NCBI GenBank assembly: GCA_037138055.1
Contig: JBAXJB010000021.1
Span: 1-26,059 of the forward strand
From: CAITNM01 sp037138055
GTDB lineage: Bacteria; Pseudomonadota; Alphaproteobacteria; Paracaedibacterales; CAITNM01
Reading direction: 5' to 3'
Length of the DNA: 26,059 nucleotides
Shown here in pieces: positions 17,057 to 24,359 of this stretch; the stretch's first letter is position 1, and each line of letters starts with the position of its first letter. The notes under the pieces are model-generated. The model had not been told where the DNA came from. It worked only from the letters and a program-made list of their open reading frames with translations, and did not search any database. Made by a program: the position numbers and the translations under genes.

Positions 17057-17995
17057 TTAAAGTGTTTTTAGCCAATCTTTGGCAGCCTGACTAACTTTTT
17101 CATCAGCTAAAGCGATACCATAAATTTCTGTTTTACGAGCATTATCTTCCCCGTACATATCATCAAGTACTTCATTCCAAAGCTTTAAGATTGTATCAGA
17201 AGACTCTGATCCTACTTTATTCAAAATTCCATAAATGCGATCATGCCAGTAAGCATCTATTGCTTTGTCTAACCACGCTACAGATGCAGGCGTTAACCCT
17301 ACTTCTTCAAGGCCTTTGCCTTCAGCGAAACCTTGTTCAAATTTTTTGGTGCGCAAATGGGCATATTTTCTGCCATACACTCCATTGATTAGTTGCATAC
17401 ACCTTTCACCAAGGGTAATGCCAAATGCAGATGCTGGATTATTGCCAAGATTACTGCTAATCTCCGCGACCAAATTAGCCCATTTTTTTTCGAATTCAGC
17501 TTTGAGTTCCACAGTAGAATTATTCTTCCACTCTGATTCAAACGCTGCATATTGTTTTAATTCTTCAGGGGTGAATATGTCTTTAACCCAAGAATGTTCA
17601 AGTTGTTGTGTCATTTGATATACCTCTATCAATTTAATTACTGTTTTCCAAGGAATAGATTTATCAACACCACAATCAGATATTATGCTTTGTAATGTAT
17701 TGCTTGCTTCAATTAATGCTGTTGCTTTCTTTTGCAAGAATTGTGACTGCACCGTGAAATGCTCAACCACGTCAACACTACTGGCAAGCAAAGCTTTGAT
17801 TTGAGATAATTCAAAACCAAAGAATTTCAACGCTAAAATCTGCTGGAGTTTTAATAAATCCGCTTCAGAGTACAGACGATAGCCATTACCCAGACGCAAA
17901 CTAGGCTTCAAGAGATTGAGTTTGTCGTAGTAATGCAACGTTTGCACCGACACTTTTGTAAGTTTGCTTAGATCTTTTACGTACCAATGGGTCAT
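17057..17995 (-). CDS. MerR-family regulator with TipAS ligand-binding domain
   Basis: A 312-aa transcription activator. Residues ~4-72 are a MerR winged helix: VKDLSKLTKVSVQTLHYYDK, then GNGYRLYSEADLLKLQQI. A dimerisation helix spans ~80-118. Residues ~160-305 match the TipAS antibiotic-recognition type (E-x-EWK, ITLGERCMQLINGVYG, GLTPASVAWLDKAIDAYW). TipA-like proteins bind hydrophobic drugs or peptides and induce their own promoter. The start is fixed by GGAGG about 9 nt upstream of the ATG. The gene is preceded by a MerR-type promoter with a 19-bp spacer, so autoactivation is expected. No efflux gene is adjacent, and the serine hydrolase gene ends 67 bp upstream. Confidence 0.92.
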   Translation of the reverse strand: MTHWYVKDLSKLTKVSVQTLHYYDKLNLLKPSLRLGNGYRLYSEADLLKLQQILALKFFGFELSQIKALLASSVDVVEHFTVQSQFLQKKATALIEASNTLQSIISDCGVDKSIPWKTVIKLIEVYQMTQQLEHSWVKDIFTPEELKQYAAFESEWKNNSTVELKAEFEKKWANLVAEISSNLGNNPASAFGITLGERCMQLINGVYGRKYAHLRTKKFEQGFAEGKGLEEVGLTPASVAWLDKAIDAYWHDRIYGILNKVGSESSDTILKLWNEVLDDMYGEDNARKTEIYGIALADEKVSQAAKDWLKTL

Positions 17996-18016
17996 CGATC
18001 TGCCTCCTTAATTTTT

Positions 18017-18047
18017 AAGATAAGGTATATAGCAACTATAGGCTCAA
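18017..18047 (-). promoter_or_regulatory. MerR-type promoter/operator of the TipAS regulator
   Basis: On the minus strand a TTGAGC -35 (18042-18047) and a TATCTT -10 (18017-18022) are separated by 19 bp. This is the over-long spacer that MerR activators correct by twisting DNA. Within it lies the dyad TATAG-TTG-CTATA (18028-18040), nearly centred on the spacer. It precedes the regulator itself, as in autoregulated tipA. Confidence 0.68.
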
Positions 18048-18061
18048 GAGGTTTTTTTAAT

Positions 18062-19177
18062 TCAATTAAAAAACTCTCCCCACAGAGCCATTCCAGTATT
18101 TAAAGGAAACCAAGTATCCTGATTTGATAGAATGATGATGCCAATTTCGTTAGACGGTATAAACCCAATAAATGAGCGAACTCCATTAATTGCACCAGAA
18201 TGAAAAATCAAGTCTTTGTCTGGCATATCTTTCACCTTAAGAATACGCCACCCAAGAGCATAAGCTGATTCTATATTTTTCTCATCAACAGGTAACCTTA
18301 ACTGCCATTTAAAAATTTCCCGATTTGACCTGACTTTTGTAAGCATACGCTGTAAAGTTGAGTTGGAAATGAGGTCTGGCCTATAACCAAAGCAAAGCTT
18401 ATAGATCTCGATCATTCCATTAAGGGACGCAAAAATTCCAGCAGAGGCAGGAACGGTTTTGGGATAATAAGGTGGTAATGACAGTGCCGTTATCTTATCC
18501 ACTCCATTAACCGTTTTTTTAGAATGAGGATAGGCCAGTTCTTGGTCTGCATCTACTGATAGCTTTATCTCACTTGTGCCAAGGGCAGTGCACAAATTAT
18601 CTATGGATTTTTCTAAACTTAATTTTTTTTTGTTCAACGCTTCTTCAACCAAGCTAAAAATAGCATTACTGTAAAAATAACTATTCCCGGGTTTGCTTTT
18701 GGGTTGCATTTTCTTCAACACATTAAAAAGTTTTTGGCGAGAGAATCCTTGTTCAATTTCAGTATCACCACGAAGTTGATAACCTGTTGTGTGGCTCATA
18801 ATATGAATCAAATTTATGGGCGCTTTTATGTAGGGTAGCGTGAATTTTTCATCAAAACTTAAAAGCCCCTGATCAACCATTAGAGCTATTGCTATTGCTG
18901 AAACAGGCTTCGAAGATGAAGCCAACGGAAATAAGGTATGTTCGGTAATAGGACCCGTGTTTCCTTTTTGATGACCAAACGTTGTTTTGTAAATAACCTG
19001 GCCTTTGTACAAAATTGCAATTGCTCCACCTTGCAGGCCAACCTTTTGAGATTCAATATTACCTATAAAATTCTTAAGTTTTGACAACACTTGTTGGGAA
19101 GAATCAGTTGCTGCAAAAGACGATGCAACCCAAAACAGCAGCAGCAAACGAAGAAAGGTCATTAGAAATTTATTCAT
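18062..19177 (-). CDS. Exported serine hydrolase of the beta-lactamase/PBP fold (class C-like)
   Basis: A 371-aa protein of the Beta-lactamase family (PF00144). A signal peptide runs to about residue 23 (SSFAAT). The three active-site motifs are SSSK (Ser87, Lys90), YSN (Tyr169-Asn171) and HSG (326-328, the KTG equivalent). The family includes AmpC, DD-peptidases and esterases. HSG in place of KTG is common in the non-beta-lactamase members. The gene starts 4 nt after the alanine racemase stop with no clear Shine-Dalgarno, so translation is probably coupled. Its partner makes D-Ala, which suggests, but does not prove, action on D-Ala peptides in the cell wall. Confidence 0.9.
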   Translation of the reverse strand: MNKFLMTFLRLLLLFWVASSFAATDSSQQVLSKLKNFIGNIESQKVGLQGGAIAILYKGQVIYKTTFGHQKGNTGPITEHTLFPLASSSKPVSAIAIALMVDQGLLSFDEKFTLPYIKAPINLIHIMSHTTGYQLRGDTEIEQGFSRQKLFNVLKKMQPKSKPGNSYFYSNAIFSLVEEALNKKKLSLEKSIDNLCTALGTSEIKLSVDADQELAYPHSKKTVNGVDKITALSLPPYYPKTVPASAGIFASLNGMIEIYKLCFGYRPDLISNSTLQRMLTKVRSNREIFKWQLRLPVDEKNIESAYALGWRILKVKDMPDKDLIFHSGAINGVRSFIGFIPSNEIGIIILSNQDTWFPLNTGMALWGEFFN

Positions 19178-19181
19178 ATAA

Positions 19182-20267
19182 CTACGACAGCGTCCAATGA
19201 AACGTCACCCGTGACTGAACGCTGGTTAAGAGTTCATTAGAAATAATTTGAGAACCTTCAATAATATCTTCAATGGGTAGTCCTTCGCCCCACAGAATAA
19301 CCGGGTCACCAACTTTAGCATCAGGACAAGAACGTAAATCAATTGCGGCCATATCCATAGAAATGCGACCAACCAAATGGCACTTTTTCCCATTTACCAA
19401 AACTGGGGTATGAGGAGGCAATGACCTTAAATACCCATCTCCATAGCCAATGGCAATCACCCCAACGTTCATGGACTCATCACACTGGTAGGTGCCACTA
19501 TAGCCCACAAATGAATTGCTTGGACGTTTGCGCACCGAAATCAAACGAGTTTGCAACGTCATGACTGGTTTTAAATTAAAATCGCTAGCCTTTTTGTTTT
19601 TAATGGGGGACACACCGTACAAGCAAATCCCTGGACGAATAACATCATAATGACTTTGGGGATAAGCAAATATTGCAGCTGAGTTCGAAAGGCTTTTTGG
19701 ACCTTCCCAGCTTTTTGCTAATTCAGCAAATGCGCGAAGCTGAATATCATTTAGGGGATGATTAACATCATCAGCACAGCCCATGTGAGACATAAGCCCT
19801 ATCGGTTGTTTAATAGATGAGCAATCTTTTAATACACGTAACGCGTGGGGCACATCACCTACAGCAAAACCAAGGCGTCCCATGCCTGTATCAACCTTTA
19901 ACCAAGTTACAAGGGGTCGCGGTAAGCTTAAGCCTTTTAGCCATTCTAATTGGATAGTATCGTGAAAAACTACATGAAACTGTTGGCATGCTGCGATAAG
20001 TAATTCATCGGGCTCAAAAACCCCTTCCATAAGGGTAATTGGGCATTTGACACCAATTTTTCTAAGGGCAAGCGCTTCTTCGATTGAAGCCACACCTAAA
20101 TTATCAACATGACGTTCTAGCCGTGTTGCGGTAGAGCGAATTCCATGCCCAAAAGCATTGGCTTTCACCATGGCAATTAATGGTTTAGAAGGTGCTGCGG
20201 CCTTAATTTGCGCCAAATTATGCAGCAAATTTTCAGATGATAAAACAGCTATTGCCCCACGGCTCAT
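19182..20267 (-). CDS. alr: Alanine racemase
   Basis: A PLP-dependent enzyme converting L-Ala to D-Ala for peptidoglycan. At 361 aa it is close to the E. coli length of 359. The PLP lysine is Lys35 in AMVKANAFGHG, and the second catalytic base is Tyr256 in VGYSGTY. The C-terminal beta domain shows GVIAIGYGDGY and GRISMDMAAID. The usual AYGHG is AFGHG here, a mild substitution next to the cofactor lysine. It is first in a two-gene unit with the serine hydrolase. The sequence before the ATG carries no strong ribosome binding site. Confidence 0.96.
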   Translation of the reverse strand: MSRGAIAVLSSENLLHNLAQIKAAAPSKPLIAMVKANAFGHGIRSTATRLERHVDNLGVASIEEALALRKIGVKCPITLMEGVFEPDELLIAACQQFHVVFHDTIQLEWLKGLSLPRPLVTWLKVDTGMGRLGFAVGDVPHALRVLKDCSSIKQPIGLMSHMGCADDVNHPLNDIQLRAFAELAKSWEGPKSLSNSAAIFAYPQSHYDVIRPGICLYGVSPIKNKKASDFNLKPVMTLQTRLISVRKRPSNSFVGYSGTYQCDESMNVGVIAIGYGDGYLRSLPPHTPVLVNGKKCHLVGRISMDMAAIDLRSCPDAKVGDPVILWGEGLPIEDIIEGSQIISNELLTSVQSRVTFHWTLS

Positions 20268-20309
20268 GATAAAATTCTAATTTTGAAGCTACAAGTTTAA
20301 TATAGGAAA

Positions 20310-20343
20310 CCTTGAAGACGAATACTACTGTCGTCATTCAAGG
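20310..20343 (-). terminator. Terminator downstream of the Pro/Tyr/Gln-rich protein gene
   Basis: The arms CCTTGAAGACGA (20310-20321) and TCGTC-A-TTCAAGG (20331-20343) form a 12-bp stem with a single bulged A. On the minus strand the hairpin is followed by TTTCCTATATT. It lies 13 bp beyond the stop codon of the upstream gene. Confidence 0.7.
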
Positions 20344-20356
20344 CTTACCAAATTAT

Positions 20357-21325
20357 TTAGTGCGGACAAGAACAAATTGGGCCTTGTGGTGTGTTAACCA
20401 TTTGTCCTGTCATTTGACCAGCATTCATTTGGCCAGCTGCCTGAACACCACTCATTGGACTTCCTGCAGCTGCAGGCAAAACACCTTGTTGATAAGGCAT
20501 TTGGCCGTTTATTGCTGGGTCTGGATACACACCTTGTGGTTGTGGATATCCATAATACTGATTAACTGGATATTGTGGTGGTTGACCATACATTTGAGGT
20601 GCTGCGCTTGCTTGTCCATAGGCAGGTGGAGGAGTCATGCCATATGGCATTTGTCCATAAGCTTGTGGCATACCATATGGTGATGGTGCTTGACCTGGCA
20701 TTTGCGGAGCATTTGGTCCATAAGCAGCTGCTTGGCCTGGGATTTGTGGAGAACATACTGGATCAGCTTTGTCTGCAGCTACCTTGTCAGCGACCACTTT
20801 ATTAGCAGCGACGTCGATAGACTCATCATCTTCTACTGGCACTGCTTTTTTAATTTTCTTAACAGGAGCTTTCTTTTTAACAGGGGCTTTCTTTTTACCC
20901 ATCATTCTACTGAACATCGACGGTTTTTTAGCTTTATCAGCTTTTGCTTTTGCAACTTTATCCTTCTTAGCTTTAAGCTCTTTTTGAACAGCATTATCCA
21001 CCTTAATAGATAATTGGCACTCACTAGCAAAAGCTTTCTTAAAAGCTGCATCGTTTTTACACACAGAAGCCATAGATTTTGCAACATCCGCATGACTTCT
21101 TTTTAGCTTAGCTGCATCTTTTCCAATACACTTTCTTAGCGTATCAACTTTTTTGTGAAATTTAGTACCTCCGATTCCAGCGTTAGGTAATTCTTCTTCT
21201 ATCTCACCAACAAGAGAAGGCTTACAGCCAGAAACAGCATTTGACATTGATTGTAAAGGATTGAATGCGTACGCGCTATTCATACCTACCAAAACTAAAA
21301 TTGCGTATTGTAAAATTTTTCTCAT
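20357..21325 (-). CDS. Exported low-complexity protein, Lys/Ala- and Pro/Tyr/Gln/Gly-rich
   Basis: I do not recognise a family. The start at 21325 is chosen because MRKILQYAILVLVGMNSAYA is an ideal signal peptide (cleavage after residue 20). Longer in-frame starts place odd residues before it. The 322-aa product has three zones. Residues 21-115 have four Cys (34, 66, 89, 103) in a helical, probably disulfide-bonded domain. Residues ~116-165 are Lys/Ala-rich, with a tandem KKAPVKKKAPVKK. Residues ~190-322 are low-complexity and Pro/Tyr/Gln/Gly/Met-rich, with repeated PYGM, AYGQ, QMPG and QMxGQM units, ending in ICSCPH. A surface-exposed, matrix-like or host-interacting role is possible, but only inferred. 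A terminator follows it and the rpsI terminator precedes it, so it is its own unit. Confidence 0.82.
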   Translation of the reverse strand: MRKILQYAILVLVGMNSAYAFNPLQSMSNAVSGCKPSLVGEIEEELPNAGIGGTKFHKKVDTLRKCIGKDAAKLKRSHADVAKSMASVCKNDAAFKKAFASECQLSIKVDNAVQKELKAKKDKVAKAKADKAKKPSMFSRMMGKKKAPVKKKAPVKKIKKAVPVEDDESIDVAANKVVADKVAADKADPVCSPQIPGQAAAYGPNAPQMPGQAPSPYGMPQAYGQMPYGMTPPPAYGQASAAPQMYGQPPQYPVNQYYGYPQPQGVYPDPAINGQMPYQQGVLPAAAGSPMSGVQAAGQMNAGQMTGQMVNTPQGPICSCPH

Positions 21326-21443
21326 AAACATACCGATATGTATAATCATGGTTTTACAGTAGCAAGTATTAGTTAACATTTTATTAAATTAAAATATAAA
21401 AATATGTATATTAAGTGATCATTTGAATTATTAAACATAAAAA

Positions 21444-21463
21444 AGGCCCGGATAACCGAGCCT
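21444..21463 (-). terminator. Intrinsic terminator of rplM-rpsI
   Basis: On the minus strand AGGCTCGG and CCGGGCCT pair through 8 bp with one U-G wobble around a TTAT tetraloop, followed directly by a run of T. It lies 24 bp after the rpsI stop. Confidence 0.9.
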
Positions 21464-21487
21464 CTTTTATTAAGCATAAAAGACTTA

Positions 21488-22000
21488 TTAACGCTTACTG
21501 AACTGGAATCTACGACGAGCTTTCGCTTGACCATATTTCTTACGTTCAACAACACGGCTGTCACGAGTCAAGAATCCACCTTGCTTTAACAAGCTGCGTA
21601 ATTCAGGCTCAAAATTAACCAAAGCCTTGCTAATACCATGACGCACAGCACCAGCTTGACCAGATAATCCACCACCAACAACAGTACACCATACATCATA
21701 TTGTGCATTGCGATTTACGCTGTTAAAAGGTTGGCCGATAAGCATTTGTAAAACTGGACGAGCAAAGTACTTAGCACCTTCACGACCGTTCACTAGTAAT
21801 TTACCATGACCTGGTTTAATCCAAACACGAGCAACAGCGTTTTTACGCTTACCAGTTGCATAGGCACGCCCTTGAGCATCTACCTTTTTTTCGTATTTAA
21901 TAACATCAGGAGCATCTGAAGCAACAGCGGCAACGCCTGGTGCAACAGTACCGGAAACTGCTGACTTTAGGTCTTCAAGACCAACTTTATTTGTAGTCAT
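21488..22000 (-). CDS. rpsI: 30S ribosomal protein S9
   Basis: S9 is a small-subunit head protein whose C-terminal tail reaches the P-site tRNA. The product is 170 aa, longer than the ~130 aa of E. coli, owing to an acidic/Ala-rich extension of about 38 residues typical of alphaproteobacterial S9. The conserved core runs from YATGKRKNAVARVW to the end. It includes GGGLSGQAGAVRHGISKAL and the diagnostic tail KKYGQAKARRRFQFSKR. It follows rplM with a 3-bp gap and shares its transcript. Confidence 0.97.
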   Translation of the reverse strand: MTTNKVGLEDLKSAVSGTVAPGVAAVASDAPDVIKYEKKVDAQGRAYATGKRKNAVARVWIKPGHGKLLVNGREGAKYFARPVLQMLIGQPFNSVNRNAQYDVWCTVVGGGLSGQAGAVRHGISKALVNFEPELRSLLKQGGFLTRDSRVVERKKYGQAKARRRFQFSKR

Positions 22001-22003
22001 CGG

Positions 22004-22468
22004 TTAACTCCTTTTATTCTTGGAATTCATTGCACCAACATCTAAAACGGTAGGTTGTTGCGCTTCATGAGGGTGAATAGGTCCTGCAAATACTTTTAAA
22101 TTGCGCATGATTTGACGACCCAAAGGACCGCGCGGAACCATACGTTCAACTGCTTTAATAAGGACACGCTCTGGGTGCTTACTAGCCAAAATTTGTCCCA
22201 TTGTGCGTTCTTTAATACCGCCAGCATAACCTGTGTGCCAGTAAAATATTTTGTCTTCTAATTTATTTCCTGTGAAATGCACTTTTTCTGCATTGATAAC
22301 TACGATGTTATCTCCACAATCTACATGTGGTGTAAATGATGGCTTATGCTTACCGCGCAAATGATTTGCAAGTATGCATGCCAAGCGGCCCACTACTAAA
22401 TCAGTAGCGTCAACCAGAAGCCATTGCTTCTTTACATCCTCTGGACGAATTGATTGAGTCGTTTTCAT
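22004..22468 (-). CDS. rplM: 50S ribosomal protein L13
   Basis: L13 is an early-assembly protein of the large subunit that binds 23S rRNA. The 154-aa product (E. coli 142) shows WLLVDATDLVVGRLA, LRGKHKPSFTPHVDCGD and the GGIKERT and MVPRGPLGR motifs. It is the first gene of the rplM-rpsI operon, a pairing conserved across bacteria. A consensus-like promoter lies 30 bp upstream. The last residues (KNKRS) are slightly extended. Confidence 0.97.
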   Translation of the reverse strand: MKTTQSIRPEDVKKQWLLVDATDLVVGRLACILANHLRGKHKPSFTPHVDCGDNIVVINAEKVHFTGNKLEDKIFYWHTGYAGGIKERTMGQILASKHPERVLIKAVERMVPRGPLGRQIMRNLKVFAGPIHPHEAQQPTVLDVGAMNSKNKRS

Positions 22469-22497
22469 GACTTTTTTCCATTAATTAACATGTTTCT

Positions 22498-22526
22498 TTT
22501 ATAGCCAAACTTTAAATTAGTTGCAA
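22498..22526 (-). promoter_or_regulatory. Promoter of the rplM-rpsI operon
   Basis: On the minus strand a TTGCAA -35 (22521-22526) and a TATAAA -10 (22498-22503) have an ideal 17-bp spacer. The predicted start near 22491 gives a leader of about 22 nt. I saw no separate L13-binding mimic in this short leader. Confidence 0.7.
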
Positions 22527-22606
22527 CAAAAAAGGTGAACATGGCGGAAAATATAGTGTTTTTGATTATGGTATTATAGTACCGCAAATTTTATTCTTCT
22601 GAAAAA

Positions 22607-22635
22607 AAGTGCAACACCGTGTTGGTGCTGCACTT
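22607..22635 (-). terminator. Intrinsic terminator of the first DcaP-like porin gene
   Basis: The arms AAGTGCAACACC (22607-22618) and GGTGCTGCACTT (22624-22635) form a 12-bp stem with one mismatch and a 5-nt loop. On the minus strand the stem is continued by six T. It lies 19 bp beyond the stop codon and is nearly identical to the hairpin after the second porin gene. Confidence 0.92.
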
Positions 22636-22654
22636 CAGATAGTACGACTGGTTT

Positions 22655-24214
22655 TTAGAACTTGTAGCTTGCGCCGAATTGCAAACGTTGACCAAGGCCT
22701 CGGTAGCCAAGGGTAGATTTGCGTTTCAACACATAATATTCCAATCCAAATTGTAGATTTTCTTCTGGAGAATATATGGTGTTGATCAAGAACTTGTCAA
22801 AAATTTTATCAAGACCAGGCTCATACCATTTGGTGACGTTGCGTTCATTAGATAGTTTTTGAGTATCTAAGGTGAATCTAGCAACTCCAAAGTTTGTATT
22901 CCACTGGGCATTCCAATAATGTGCATATCCTACCAAAAGCATCTGCATTTTAATTTGTTTATAAGTACGTTGGCCATCTGGCAAAGTGGGGTCAAATAGT
23001 GATGATCTGCCATTTGCTTCTAGAAGATACCAGCCAATACCACGCCCTGCAGCCACACCAAAAATAAAGTGGCTTTTGCCATAGGTTACTGCTTTCACAG
23101 CTATGTTTGTACCCCAACCGGTGCCTTTATATGTTTTTCCGTCTACTGTACCGATGGCATTGTTACCGCTAACAGCATTATTTCTAATTTGTAAGTCACG
23201 GTTCACTACACTAATTGCGAACAGACTGCCGTTATCAAAGTCATACTTAAACTTCAAAATTAAATCAGGACGTGCTGGTTTTGAAAGGTTACCTGATGAG
23301 TCTTGGGCATTATAAGTATAGTTCGTTTGATTATTTCCAGGTGCATTATTGTAGGTTACATAATCTACACGTCCATGTTCAGCTGCTGCTGTTACTGCCA
23401 ATTTTCCAAACTTATGAGTGTACCTAACTAATGCGTGCCTTGCGTCTCCGCCTACAAGACCATTTAGATCAATTTCTGGTATGTACGCTTCTGTTGTGTG
23501 GAAAGTGGTGGTTGTGTGCCCTGCTTCCAATCCACCATACCCAAGAACTGCATGACGTAGTCTGAATGTATAAGCAGTAGAAACCTGTGCTGTTGAGCTT
23601 GCAGGGGGGAAATTATCACCAAATTGTGTTGATCCGAAAAAATCGCCCTCAACAAAAGCTTTAACATCATTACCAGATTTATTTTTAACAAGAGTTTCTA
23701 CGCGCAAATTGCTTTGTTTTGCATGCAAGTAAAAATGCTCTTTCCATTTTGTTGGCACGCTAGGTAACGAGGTATTGCGCATCTGCAATGCATAAGGCAT
23801 ACGACCGATGTTAGTTTGCTCACCTGTATGCGCCTTAGCATCACGAATTACGTCCAACTTAACTAAACCACTTATTTTTACAGCTGCTGTTGTGCCTGGA
23901 ATTGCAATGTATCCTTTATCAAATACAGGTGCATTTTCCCCTTGATTCATGACTGCCGAAGACTGAATAGTAGCTGGATGCTGCTCTTTGATCTGTTTAT
24001 TTTCTGATTGAATTTCTTTAACTTGGCTATTCTGTTCTTTAACCTGACGAACAATAGTTTCCAATTGCTTTTTCAAAGCATCGATTTTTTTTTGTAGTGC
24101 TTCTACTTCACTTTTAGTAGTTGAAACAGTTTGAGCATCAGGCACGTTCGCGGCACATAAAACAGCTGAAGAAAGCCCCAGCATTAACGTTATTAATGTT
24201 GATTTAATCATCAT
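22655..24214 (-). CDS. DcaP-like outer-membrane porin, paralogue A
   Basis: A 519-aa outer-membrane channel resembling DcaP-family trimeric porins, which take up negatively charged small molecules such as dicarboxylates in Acinetobacter. It starts at a double ATG (24214/24211) after AGGGG, and the second ATG may be the true start. A signal peptide ends near CAA (residue 22). A heptad coiled coil spans ~33-80 (EVEALQKKIDALKKQLETI) and probably drives trimerisation. After it, FDKGYIAIPGTTAAVKISGLVKLD opens the barrel. Other barrel motifs are FRLRHAVLGYGGLEAGHTTTTF and a C-terminal strand ending in GASYKF (terminal aromatic, as in outer-membrane proteins). It is a tandem paralogue of the next gene. 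The substrate is unknown. Confidence 0.88.
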   Translation of the reverse strand: MMIKSTLITLMLGLSSAVLCAANVPDAQTVSTTKSEVEALQKKIDALKKQLETIVRQVKEQNSQVKEIQSENKQIKEQHPATIQSSAVMNQGENAPVFDKGYIAIPGTTAAVKISGLVKLDVIRDAKAHTGEQTNIGRMPYALQMRNTSLPSVPTKWKEHFYLHAKQSNLRVETLVKNKSGNDVKAFVEGDFFGSTQFGDNFPPASSTAQVSTAYTFRLRHAVLGYGGLEAGHTTTTFHTTEAYIPEIDLNGLVGGDARHALVRYTHKFGKLAVTAAAEHGRVDYVTYNNAPGNNQTNYTYNAQDSSGNLSKPARPDLILKFKYDFDNGSLFAISVVNRDLQIRNNAVSGNNAIGTVDGKTYKGTGWGTNIAVKAVTYGKSHFIFGVAAGRGIGWYLLEANGRSSLFDPTLPDGQRTYKQIKMQMLLVGYAHYWNAQWNTNFGVARFTLDTQKLSNERNVTKWYEPGLDKIFDKFLINTIYSPEENLQFGLEYYVLKRKSTLGYRGLGQRLQFGASYKF

Positions 24215-24311
24215 ACCCCTAGTGTTTATTAAGTTAACTCTTACTATAAGTGTTGTAATTAATGATAAAAAAGTAAATAGATTTAGTTAAATTTTTATTA
24301 ATAATTTAAAA

Positions 24312-24338
24312 AGTGCAACACCGCTCTGGTGCTGCACT
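24312..24338 (-). terminator. Intrinsic terminator of the second DcaP-like porin gene
   Basis: The arms AGTGCAACACC (24312-24322) and GGTGCTGCACT (24328-24338) pair with one mismatch around a 5-nt loop. On the minus strand the hairpin is followed by TTTTTAAATTA. It matches the paralogue's terminator except in the loop. It separates the two porin genes into distinct transcripts unless it is read through. Confidence 0.88.
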
Positions 24339-24359
24339 CTGAGTAGTACATTTAGACTA

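Noticed and set aside
20312..20683. Trp/His/Cys-rich frame opposite the Pro/Tyr/Gln-rich protein gene
   Set aside because: Its odd composition is the complement of Pro/Gln/Tyr/Gly codons. The opposite strand has the signal peptide and a terminator.
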